Of a DNA stretch of 64,000 nucleotides, positions 36,625 through 44,346 are shown in pieces. How positions within the stretch are numbered: position 1 is the first letter of the stretch; each line of letters begins with the position of its first letter. The notes beneath the pieces are model-generated. The model was not told the origin of the DNA. It did no database searches and saw nothing but the letters and a program-made list of their open reading frames with translations. The DNA comes from JABMQB01 sp963677475 (lineage in GTDB: Bacteria; Bacteroidota; Bacteroidia; Bacteroidales; Prolixibacteraceae). The DNA is taken from contig CAXXQD010000016.1 of the NCBI GenBank assembly GCA_963677475.2, forward strand, positions 62,001-126,000. The letters run 5' to 3'. A program made the translations under genes and the position numbers.

Positions 36625-37689
36625 TTATCTGTATTTTTCTACAATCTTTAACGCTGTATCAATATCTTTTTCTGTTTTAAAATCAATATTTAAATGTACC
36701 CCCTGGTTTCCAATATTATCCAGAAGTGGTTCTATTTCATCAAGGGTTACCCAGTTTGCCATTATAGATTTACCACCGGCTAACATCCTTTTATACAAAT
36801 CATACCAGCGAGGATCTCCACCTTGTGGTTCTCCGACTCCCGGTGTCCATTGAATAGCGTTTAACTGCTCCATTTCCAAAACAGCGTCCAAATGCCGAAT
36901 TGCATCCACACCATCCAAATGGTATAAAGTGTAATCTATTTTCTCGGTTTGCTCCCTTAAGAATGGCAAAGCAAAACGCCTGTAATCATCTTCGGAAATC
37001 ATCACCGAAATATCGCTTTGTAATTTTGCAACTTTGCCAGGCCCCCAAATAGAGAAGTAACAAAATGCCATTTCATCGCCTACACGTATAATGTCATAAA
37101 TCCGGTCAAAAACACGGAAATAAATTTCGTTTACTTTCCTAAGTTGCTCTTCCAACTCTTCGGGCTGGATCATAATATCCATTAACACGGTATCAGTGCC
37201 CCTTAAGCCAGCCAAGGTATCAAGCCCTTCAATTAGATCGGGGCAGCCAACATAGTATTTACCATTGGAAAGTTTTTTACTTTCCTGAAGCAATTCCTGG
37301 TGCAGAAGCCAACCTTTGTTGTCTTCGTTAAGAACAATATCACCACTGAAATTTGGATCGTGCTTGATCCAAATTGTATCTTCTCCACCATCCAATTCTG
37401 CACCCAAACAAGCTGCCAACGAACCGGGTCCCAGGTGTGTATTTGCTACAGGAAGGACATCCGCCTTAAAAGAGCTTTTTGACAACTGATAATGCATGCT
37501 TTGGGCACGCCATTTCGGATCAAACCATTGTTGTTGCAAATTTGGTGGTGCAATAGGCGCACTTACTATTTCGTGTGGATTTCCATCTTTCTCCAAGTGC
37601 TCCCACATGGTAAGCACAATCCCTTTTTGATTCCACCAATCGACATATCGTTTTTTGGATTCTTCCCAATTATTTTTCCAAGTATTCAT
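36625..37689 (-). CDS. Divergent UroD-superfamily protein, metal-site Cys replaced
   Basis: A 354-residue protein with the UroD-like barrel layout: an N-terminal RYVDWWNQKG segment, YVGCPDLIEGLD in the middle, then YFSIWGPGKVAKLQSD and a C-terminal VHLNIDFKTEKD. At the position where its relatives have H-x-C-G this protein reads H257-L-D259-G (LYHLDGVD), so the zinc-binding Cys is missing. Either the metal is held differently or the chemistry is metal-free. It sits between PhyH and GH31 in the same orientation. Family function is unknown. Confidence 0.75.
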   Translation of the reverse strand: MNTWKNNWEESKKRYVDWWNQKGIVLTMWEHLEKDGNPHEIVSAPIAPPNLQQQWFDPKWRAQSMHYQLSKSSFKADVLPVANTHLGPGSLAACLGAELDGGEDTIWIKHDPNFSGDIVLNEDNKGWLLHQELLQESKKLSNGKYYVGCPDLIEGLDTLAGLRGTDTVLMDIMIQPEELEEQLRKVNEIYFRVFDRIYDIIRVGDEMAFCYFSIWGPGKVAKLQSDISVMISEDDYRRFALPFLREQTEKIDYTLYHLDGVDAIRHLDAVLEMEQLNAIQWTPGVGEPQGGDPRWYDLYKRMLAGGKSIMANWVTLDEIEPLLDNIGNQGVHLNIDFKTEKDIDTALKIVEKYR

Positions 37690-37749
37690 TTCTTAATTAT
37701 CTAACTTTTACTATCAATTGTATTCAATATTTTGAAAACAACTTCATTT

Positions 37750-40017
37750 TTAAAAACCGAATATAGAATTCAGGTTATGATTTTTTATCCCTTTAAAAGA
37801 CTCATCAAAAACAATACGGATATTCTTTTCAAAATCCATATCATCTGTGCTATCAACATTCTCCGGGTACATCGGAATTTCAGCACCATATTTTGCCCAT
37901 ACAGGCATTTCGTCCATCGGCACTTCCAGGTTATTCAACCATTTACCACCTTCTATTATTTCTCCAGAAAACAGGTTTACCCACTTTCCATTGGGCAAAT
38001 ACACATCTCTTTTGTTTTCTGAATCCATTACCGGGGCAACAAGAAAATCATCCCCAAAGTAATATTGATCGTCGATGTGCCAGCACATTTTATCATCGGC
38101 ATTTTGCAAAACCAATGCCTGTAATATTGGCATTCCCGATTTTATTGCCTTTTCACTCTGTTCAACAATATATGGAATTAAGGCATACCTCAGTTTCCAC
38201 CATTTCCGCACGATGTCTGATATATTTGGGAAAGAATAAGGCTCCCGTTTTGAGGTTCCATGGTAACGGATATGCGAAGAGAACACTCCAAATTGTGTCC
38301 AGCGAACGTATAAATCATCCGGCACGATGGAATTCATAAAATCAGGGACACTATGAAATCCTGGCACATCGTGGCTCCAGAATGCAAATCCGGACATCCC
38401 TAGGTGCAATCCGCCTTTTAAGGAGCTTGCCATCCCGTCCCATGAACAAGCGGCATCGCCTCCCCAATGCAACGGATAACGCTGGCACCCAGCCCATCCG
38501 GCACGTGCCCATATAATTCCATCGCCTGTTACCTCTTTGGTTATTTCATAGGCAGCCTTTTGGTACAGAAGTGCGTAAAGATTATTCAACAACTCTGGCT
38601 TCATTGCGTGGTAATCCGCATCCATGTGAATGTCTTCGCCAAAATCAGTTTTTATACAAACCACCCCCATATCCAGAAGGTCTTTTAGTAGTCCTTTGTA
38701 CCACTCAACGGCCTTGGGGTAGGTAAAATCAATGGTTCCTGCATAATCGAGTGCACTAAAATTGGAACCTCCCTGCTGCTTGGCTTCTTTTTGCTTGCTG
38801 ATATAGTCATTCTCAACTGCTTCTTCCAATTGTTCCGCTTCTTTAGCGACATAGGGCATTTGCCACAAACTCACTTTGTAGCCATTATCCCTGAGCTTCG
38901 TAACAAATCCTTTTGGATCAGGAAACCTTTCGGGATTAAATTTCCATTCGCACAGCCAATCGGTTTTAAACCATCCTGTATCAAGATGGATCACATCGCA
39001 TGGATAATCTTCTTTTCGCAAACGGTCGCAAATCCCTTCTACTTCTTCCGCTGAGAAGTAGGTCATCCGGCTCATCCATGTCCCGAAACTCCATAATGGG
39101 GGCATGGTTGGGAAACCCGTAATTCCCCGATAGCTTTTTAGTATTTCCTCCAGTGAATCGCCACCAAACAAAAACAAATCCAGGTTTGCTTCTTCAGCCA
39201 AAATTTGGACAGAACGGTTTGAATGGTCGGCTAAAGAAAATTTAGAATACGCGGAGGTATGCAAAAAGCAGCCATACATCTGGTTCGACAAATAAAAAGG
39301 AATATTTTTATAGGTCCTGCGATTGTTTACACCCTGACCATCCTGGTTTTTTAATTGAAAGGTTTGACCCGATAAATCCATTTTTGTGAAACGTTCACCT
39401 GTTCCTGTAAAAATCTCATCAGATTTGGCATGGAATGAAATGGTAGATCGGTTAACCTGACCTTCATTTTCTACAAAAGCCAGAGCATGTGCATCGTGGC
39501 GTGCTGGAAAAAACTGGTCATATGCGCTTATTTTTACTTCTTTTTTTCCATCCGGAAAGAAACTCAGCGCCGCAGTTTCGTTCGGCGGAGGCAACAAATC
39601 GCTCCAATAATCAAGTATGGTTTCTTCAAAGTTAAACACTGCCCTATTTACACCTTTGGAGTCAGAGATTACCCATTGATTTTCGTTTTTTTGAAACGAT
39701 AAAGGGATAATTTGTAAGCTTTCATGAATTTCAAGCATTTCAGAATCCGGCATGCACTCCCCACTAAAGCCAAGCGCAACCCGAAGTATTTTATCGCCGT
39801 AAGCCCTTAATCTTAACTGATATTCCTTTCGGGGGATATCTAAATCAGGCTGTATATCATTTGCCAGCTTTTGTTTTTGAAAAGGGATGGTAACAACTAT
39901 ATCTGTTCCATCCTGAGCTATTTCTTTAGGAGAACAAGCTTTCCATAAAAACTCATTCCCCAGCTCCTCAGTTTCAAAATCCAAAAAGTCATATAATTGG
40001 TAGTTCGTTCTTTTCAT
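37750..40017 (-). CDS. GH31 alpha-xylosidase/alpha-glucosidase (YicI-like), cytoplasmic
   Basis: A 755-residue GH31 enzyme with no signal peptide. The nucleophile is D458 in CIKTDFGEDI, the motif type seen in YicI alpha-xylosidase, and the acid/base is D527 (CSWDGMASS). FGTWMSRMTYF, VIHLDTGWF and FAFWSHDVPGF are family blocks. The KTDFGE form argues for alpha-xylosidase over alpha-glucosidase or sulfoquinovosidase, but this is not decisive. Being cytoplasmic, it should act on imported oligosaccharides carrying alpha-linked xylose or a related sugar. It lies between the UroD/PhyH group and the GH2 lipoprotein gene. Confidence 0.93.
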   Translation of the reverse strand: MKRTNYQLYDFLDFETEELGNEFLWKACSPKEIAQDGTDIVVTIPFQKQKLANDIQPDLDIPRKEYQLRLRAYGDKILRVALGFSGECMPDSEMLEIHESLQIIPLSFQKNENQWVISDSKGVNRAVFNFEETILDYWSDLLPPPNETAALSFFPDGKKEVKISAYDQFFPARHDAHALAFVENEGQVNRSTISFHAKSDEIFTGTGERFTKMDLSGQTFQLKNQDGQGVNNRRTYKNIPFYLSNQMYGCFLHTSAYSKFSLADHSNRSVQILAEEANLDLFLFGGDSLEEILKSYRGITGFPTMPPLWSFGTWMSRMTYFSAEEVEGICDRLRKEDYPCDVIHLDTGWFKTDWLCEWKFNPERFPDPKGFVTKLRDNGYKVSLWQMPYVAKEAEQLEEAVENDYISKQKEAKQQGGSNFSALDYAGTIDFTYPKAVEWYKGLLKDLLDMGVVCIKTDFGEDIHMDADYHAMKPELLNNLYALLYQKAAYEITKEVTGDGIIWARAGWAGCQRYPLHWGGDAACSWDGMASSLKGGLHLGMSGFAFWSHDVPGFHSVPDFMNSIVPDDLYVRWTQFGVFSSHIRYHGTSKREPYSFPNISDIVRKWWKLRYALIPYIVEQSEKAIKSGMPILQALVLQNADDKMCWHIDDQYYFGDDFLVAPVMDSENKRDVYLPNGKWVNLFSGEIIEGGKWLNNLEVPMDEMPVWAKYGAEIPMYPENVDSTDDMDFEKNIRIVFDESFKGIKNHNLNSIFGF

Positions 40018-40085
40018 ATAATTTAATCGGAAATCCTAATACGGAATCCGCATTTTTTAAAAATGTATTGGATTATTATCAATCC

Positions 40086-42515
40086 TTAATTTGAATTAAT
40101 CGTTATTTCATCTGATTCAATAGCGTCTGAATTCGCTGTAATTACGATTGTCCCTGCATTTTCGGTTGACTGTACAATTAATAAACACATGCCATTGTAT
40201 GCCTTTCGGAATGGTGCTTTAAAAGACTCCATACTTGCCTGGTAACCATTATCGACACCTACTATTGTTCCTTCACCCTGTACATCAAAATTCACCAGAT
40301 TATCGGCATCCGGAACCATAATCCCGTTTTCGTCAGTAATTTTCACGGTAATAAAGGTTAAATCTTTGCCATCTGCCTGAATTGTTTCCCTGTCGGCAGT
40401 TAATTCAATCTTTGCAGCAGCGCCTGCAGTATGGATTTCACGCTCCAGCACAACTTCCCCGTTTTTTCGGGATACCGCTTTTAAGGTTCCCGGCAGAAAT
40501 TTAATGCGCCACATAACATGGTAACTTCCTTCTGGTTTTGATTTTGTGCCCAACGATTCTCCATTTAAAAACAATTCAACTTCATCGGCATTGTTATAAA
40601 ACGCCCAAATATCCACTTCCTGGCCCTCTGTCCAGTTCCAATACGGGAATACGTGCAATACAGGTTTATCGGTCCATAAACTCTGGTACATGTAGTACAT
40701 ATCTTTTGGGAAACCGCATAAATCAATAATCCCCAGGTATGAACTTCTGGCTGGCCACAGGTAAGGATCGGGCTCGCCCAAATAATCGAATCCTGACCAA
40801 ATAAACATTCCCGAAATAAAATCATTCGAAGAAATTACATTCCAGGTATCTTCATGGGTAGCCCCCCAATACGCATGTACATTATCGTAAGAAGAACAAG
40901 TGAAATCATCGTTCCCGTCGAATGGTGCCTGATAAGCCGGAGGCCATATCCTCACTTCATCGGAAGGCATATCGTAGTGACCACGCGTTGAAAATGCAGA
41001 CATATTTTCGGAAGCCACCATTTTTTCACCAGGGAAATTTTTAGGGAAATTCAGGTATTCCAAATGCTTATAATTGAAGCTAATCAAGTCCAATGCTTTT
41101 GACTGATAAATGAAATTTAATTCCGGATTTTGTTCTGTTAACCCACAGGTAACGTAGCGTGTGGCATCGTATTTTTTAACGATATCAACTAATTCTTTTG
41201 CAATCCGGGTTCCGGTGCTGTCAAACTGTTCAGGTATTTCATTTCCAATCGACCATGAAATTATAGATGGGTGATTCCTGTCGCGCAAAATTAAGTCAGC
41301 AAGGTCTCTTTCGTGCCATTCATCCCAAAACATGTGGTAGTCAAAATCATTTTTCTTTTTTGCCCACATGTCAAAAGCTTCGTCCACAACCAGAAAGCCC
41401 ATTTTGTCGCATAAATCGAGCAGTTCAGGTGCTGGCGGGTTATGCGCAGTCCGAATAGCATTGCATCCCATCTCCTTCAATATTTCAAGCTGTCTCTCAA
41501 TTGCCCTGCTATTTACAGCTGCACCCAATGCGCCCAAATCGTGGTGCTGATTTGCACCAAATATTTTCAGTGGCTTTCCGTTCAGGAAAAAACCTTTTTC
41601 GGAATCGAAGTTAAAATAACGGATCCCAAATACGGTTTCGTAGGTATCACTAACTTTACCATCGGCAAAGACCGTAGTTTTTGCAGAATACAATGCAGGA
41701 CTATCAACTGACCACAATTGCGGATTATTAATTTCGAATGATTGCAAAACAGAAACCCGGGACTCAGATGCGTTCACGGTGATTGTTTTATCAGCCAACG
41801 GATTATTGCCTGAATCAAAGATTTCTGTTTTAACCTGAATTGATTGAATATTTAAAGCCAAATTATCAACGTCAATTTGAATTTCGACTATTGCTTTTTC
41901 TTCTGAAACTTCGGGTGTAGTCACAAAAGTTCCCCAATGTGCCACATGGGTTTTTCCTGTTTTCACAAGCCATACATTCCTATAAATACCTGACCCTGTG
42001 TACCAGCGTGAATTTGGTTGAAGCGAATTATCCACCCTCACTGAAATAATGTTTTCAAGCTCCCCAAAATTAAGATAGGAAGTGAGGTCATATCGGAATG
42101 AGCTATAGCCGTATGGCCTTTTACCCAGATATTGCCCGTTAATCCACACTTCACTGTTTTGAAATACACCATCAAAATCTATATAAATCTGGGCTCCTTT
42201 ATCAGCATCAGTCAATTGGAATGATTTTCGATACCAGGCAACACCACCAGGCAATGCACCTCCAGAAACCCTTGCAGGATTAGCCTCACTAAATTCCCCT
42301 TCAATACTCCAATCGTGTGGCAAATTGAGCTTTCTCCAATCAATATCGTCAAATTCTATGCTCTTAAAAATGGTGTCGTCAGCAAGTACAAATTTCCAAT
42401 TATTGTTAAAACTTGTTCGCTCCCTGCCCTTCTGATCTTCTTTAGAACATGCAAAAGACAATAATACAATTAAAATGAGAAGTAAATTTTGGCGTTTCAT
42501 TAGTCGTAATTTCAT
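40086..42515 (-). CDS. GH2 beta-galactosidase/beta-glucuronidase-like lipoprotein with DUF4982 and Ig-like domain
   Basis: About 809 residues. The signal MKRQNLLLILIVLLSFAC gives a lipoprotein; I place the start at the ATG at 42515 (42500 is equally plausible, while the frame open to 42566 has no signal). Domains: jelly roll (FNNNWKFVLADD, GVAWYRKSF), Ig-like, TIM barrel with acid/base E426 (SWSIGNEIPEQ) and likely nucleophile in MVASENMSAF, DUF4982 (WPARSSYLGIIDLCGFPKD) and a C-terminal invasin-type Ig domain (ADGKDLTFITVKI). These GH2 enzymes act outside the cytoplasm on beta-linked galactose or glucuronate. An exact TGTAAACGTTTTCA operator lies about 70-83 bp upstream. A gap of 269 bp separates it from the next gene and holds only that operator. 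Confidence 0.9.
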   Translation of the reverse strand: MKLRLMKRQNLLLILIVLLSFACSKEDQKGRERTSFNNNWKFVLADDTIFKSIEFDDIDWRKLNLPHDWSIEGEFSEANPARVSGGALPGGVAWYRKSFQLTDADKGAQIYIDFDGVFQNSEVWINGQYLGKRPYGYSSFRYDLTSYLNFGELENIISVRVDNSLQPNSRWYTGSGIYRNVWLVKTGKTHVAHWGTFVTTPEVSEEKAIVEIQIDVDNLALNIQSIQVKTEIFDSGNNPLADKTITVNASESRVSVLQSFEINNPQLWSVDSPALYSAKTTVFADGKVSDTYETVFGIRYFNFDSEKGFFLNGKPLKIFGANQHHDLGALGAAVNSRAIERQLEILKEMGCNAIRTAHNPPAPELLDLCDKMGFLVVDEAFDMWAKKKNDFDYHMFWDEWHERDLADLILRDRNHPSIISWSIGNEIPEQFDSTGTRIAKELVDIVKKYDATRYVTCGLTEQNPELNFIYQSKALDLISFNYKHLEYLNFPKNFPGEKMVASENMSAFSTRGHYDMPSDEVRIWPPAYQAPFDGNDDFTCSSYDNVHAYWGATHEDTWNVISSNDFISGMFIWSGFDYLGEPDPYLWPARSSYLGIIDLCGFPKDMYYMYQSLWTDKPVLHVFPYWNWTEGQEVDIWAFYNNADEVELFLNGESLGTKSKPEGSYHVMWRIKFLPGTLKAVSRKNGEVVLEREIHTAGAAAKIELTADRETIQADGKDLTFITVKITDENGIMVPDADNLVNFDVQGEGTIVGVDNGYQASMESFKAPFRKAYNGMCLLIVQSTENAGTIVITANSDAIESDEITINSN

Positions 42516-42584
42516 TAGGCATTTTTTGTTTTTTGTAAAACATTTATTCAAGTAAAACCATGTCAAAAAAGAATGGAATATTTA

Positions 42585-42598
42585 TGTAAACGTTTTCA
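42585..42598. promoter_or_regulatory. LacI-type operator upstream of GH2
   Basis: TGTAAACGTTTTCA, identical to the site before the lacI-type gene, 70 bp upstream of the chosen GH2 start. It lies in an otherwise featureless AT-rich gap. Confidence 0.7.
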
Positions 42599-42784
42599 CG
42601 ATGCAATTTATATTATATTCCTGAACTCTCATAAAAAATTTTTAAAAGAAGAACGAAATAATTAAAATCCAAACATAAAAATTGATCTCTTTATCATGGT
42701 ACTTTACTATTGTACCTTGTTTTTTCAAAAACCCCTAAGCTTTACCCAATATTTTTAAGCAATTCAGACGAATCAGAACCAGTT

Positions 42785-43222
42785 TTAATCTAAATGATAA
42801 ACTTCTTCCATCATAGACCACCACTCGCCTTCATTCCGGCTTTCCAATGGTACTTGACAAGGGTCAGTGAGAGTAAGCCACTCTTTTACTTTTGGGTGTT
42901 CTCCAAGCATTTTCATATCAGCATCATAATCAGTACCGGTATATTCCCAGTAACCAAAAAGAAGGTTGTCTTTAAGGTAAATTGAATAATTCTGGATGTT
43001 CGCTACTTTTAGCATAGAATCTACTTCCTGCCAAGGATTAGCATGCAACTTTTTATACTCTTCCAGTTTTTCAGGATTTACGCCAATAACCATTCCCTGC
43101 CTCATTACATTTTCCGTTTTCTTTTCCATGTAAACGTTTTCATTTTTCTCTTTTTGGCAATTGCTGCACGAGAACATTCCAATTGCAATTAACAGAGATA
43201 AAATCAAGTTAATTTTTTTCAT
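42785..43222 (-). CDS. L-rhamnose mutarotase-like lipoprotein (exported RhaM paralogue)
   Basis: The C-terminal 105 residues match the RhaM family: RQGMVIGVNPEKLEEY, KKLHANPW, NYSIYLKDNLLFGYWEY, and a terminal MMEEVYHLD. Unlike ordinary RhaM, the frame begins with a lipoprotein signal, MKKINLILSLLIAIGMFSC, so the product should sit outside the cytoplasm. I take the ATG at 43222; the frame continues to 43378 but without a signal. A shorter start at 43129 (MEKKTENVM) would give a cytoplasmic form, so the choice of start decides the location. The usual WW pair reads WL here (KEWLTLTDPCQ). An operator overlaps codons just before the internal Met. An AraC gene is divergent. Confidence 0.82.
   Translation of the reverse strand: MKKINLILSLLIAIGMFSCSNCQKEKNENVYMEKKTENVMRQGMVIGVNPEKLEEYKKLHANPWQEVDSMLKVANIQNYSIYLKDNLLFGYWEYTGTDYDADMKMLGEHPKVKEWLTLTDPCQVPLESRNEGEWWSMMEEVYHLD
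43129..43142. promoter_or_regulatory. LacI-type operator inside the 5' part of the mutarotase-like gene
   Basis: TGTAAACGTTTTCA, an exact copy of two other sites, encodes part of NENVY in the lipoprotein reading and ends at the internal ATG at 43129. It could act as a roadblock inside the gene, control the divergent AraC gene, or mark a promoter for a shorter product. Confidence 0.5.
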
Positions 43223-43263
43223 ATTCAGAAATTTTGGTTTATTAATTTTCAGATCTAGCCCAA

Positions 43264-43292
43264 TTACCTTGGAACTATTTCCATTAAGGTAA
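43264..43292. promoter_or_regulatory. Inverted repeat in the mutarotase/AraC divergent region
   Basis: TTACCTT at 43264-43270 and AAGGTAA at 43286-43292 form a 7-bp dyad with a 15-bp spacer, arms 22 bp apart centre to centre, about two helical turns. It lies between the two divergent starts and could be a binding site for the AraC-type regulator. Evidence is the symmetry and position only. Confidence 0.3.
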
Positions 43293-43308
43293 ATATGGGT
43301 ATTTTTAC

Positions 43309-44325
43309 ATGAATTTTGTGTTATATTTATTCGGCGGTCGATCTTATAATTTATTATATTTGTTGCAAATTTCCTCAAAACAAATTTACACTAACCATTT
43401 AAAGAACAATAATTTGGAAAAGCACAACATAAAACCTTTTATAGAAGGGCAAGGTGTTTGGTGGCGTCCTGAAAAAAGAGGTCCGTTAGAATCGCTTCCA
43501 TTTGTATTACAGTTTGGGAGCATGCGCTTTGATAAAGTGAGAATGGACTATACAATGTACCCACACATGCATCCCGGAATAGGGATACGTTTTATCCATA
43601 GTGGTAAATTTAAATGGACAGTTGAAGGAAAGGAAATAGAATTGCTTCCTGATGATTTATCTATTATTAATCCCTGGCAACTATATGGAAGCCCATACGG
43701 GAAAACCGAGATTGGGGAATATACCTGGATGGTGATAAAGCCTAAGGTATTTGCAGTGAACATACCGTTAAAACTAGGTCCATGGACACAGCTACCGGAT
43801 AAATTTCAGGAAGAATTTGGATTACTTCTAACCAGGGAAGATACTATTGTATTGCGCAACGCAAGAAAGCTAAAAAAGTATTTTCTGGAACTAAAAAATG
43901 AGCTCTGCAACCAACAGGTTGGGTATGAGATTATTGCGAGTAACCTGATTGACAATTTTTTTATTGATTTGTACCGGCATCTTTCGAACCGGCAAATGAA
44001 AATTGAAAAAGACTATAATTTTATTGAAGAGCTAACCCAAATTATTACGAAGGACCTGACAAAAAAATGGATGATTGAAGACTTATCCCAAAATTTCGGG
44101 ATGGGCAAAACAAAATTTACGGAAGAAGTAAAAAAACTGACAGGCTATCCGCCCGCCAGTTTCATTATAAATTTAAGAATTGACCGATCAATTGAAATGC
44201 TTCGTGAAACCCAAGCCAATTTATCTGATATTGCTTACATGAGCGGTTTTTCTTCGCTCCAGCATTTTACATCCACTTTTTCGAACCGGATCGGGATTGG
44301 TCCCGGAAAATTTAGAAAATCTTAG
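43309..44325 (+). CDS. AraC-family transcriptional regulator
   Basis: A 338-residue regulator: an N-terminal cupin-type sensing domain (about 40-140: YPHMHPGIGIRFIHSG, VEGKEIELLPDD, GSPYG) and a C-terminal pair of helix-turn-helix motifs (about 235-338: WMIEDLSQNFGMGKTKF and LSDIAYMSGFSSLQHF). The only in-frame ATG before the sensing domain is at 43309, which leaves an odd 35-residue hydrophobic leader; a TTG at 43414 (LEKHNI) would give a more usual start. It is divergent from the mutarotase-like lipoprotein gene, its likely target. Confidence 0.9.
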   Translation: MNFVLYLFGGRSYNLLYLLQISSKQIYTNHLKNNNLEKHNIKPFIEGQGVWWRPEKRGPLESLPFVLQFGSMRFDKVRMDYTMYPHMHPGIGIRFIHSGKFKWTVEGKEIELLPDDLSIINPWQLYGSPYGKTEIGEYTWMVIKPKVFAVNIPLKLGPWTQLPDKFQEEFGLLLTREDTIVLRNARKLKKYFLELKNELCNQQVGYEIIASNLIDNFFIDLYRHLSNRQMKIEKDYNFIEELTQIITKDLTKKWMIEDLSQNFGMGKTKFTEEVKKLTGYPPASFIINLRIDRSIEMLRETQANLSDIAYMSGFSSLQHFTSTFSNRIGIGPGKFRKS

Positions 44326-44346
44326 TCCTTTTGGGCACATCAAATC

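Noticed and set aside
37750..40017. GH31 as a sulfoquinovosidase, with the split transketolase as part of a sulfo-transketolase pathway
   Set aside because: The nucleophile motif KTDFGE is of the alpha-xylosidase type, and no sulfolactate or sulfonate genes are seen.
42500..42566. GH2 start at the far upstream ATG (42566)
   Set aside because: That start puts 17 polar and aromatic residues before a clean lipoprotein signal; the ATGs at 42515 and 42500 fit better.
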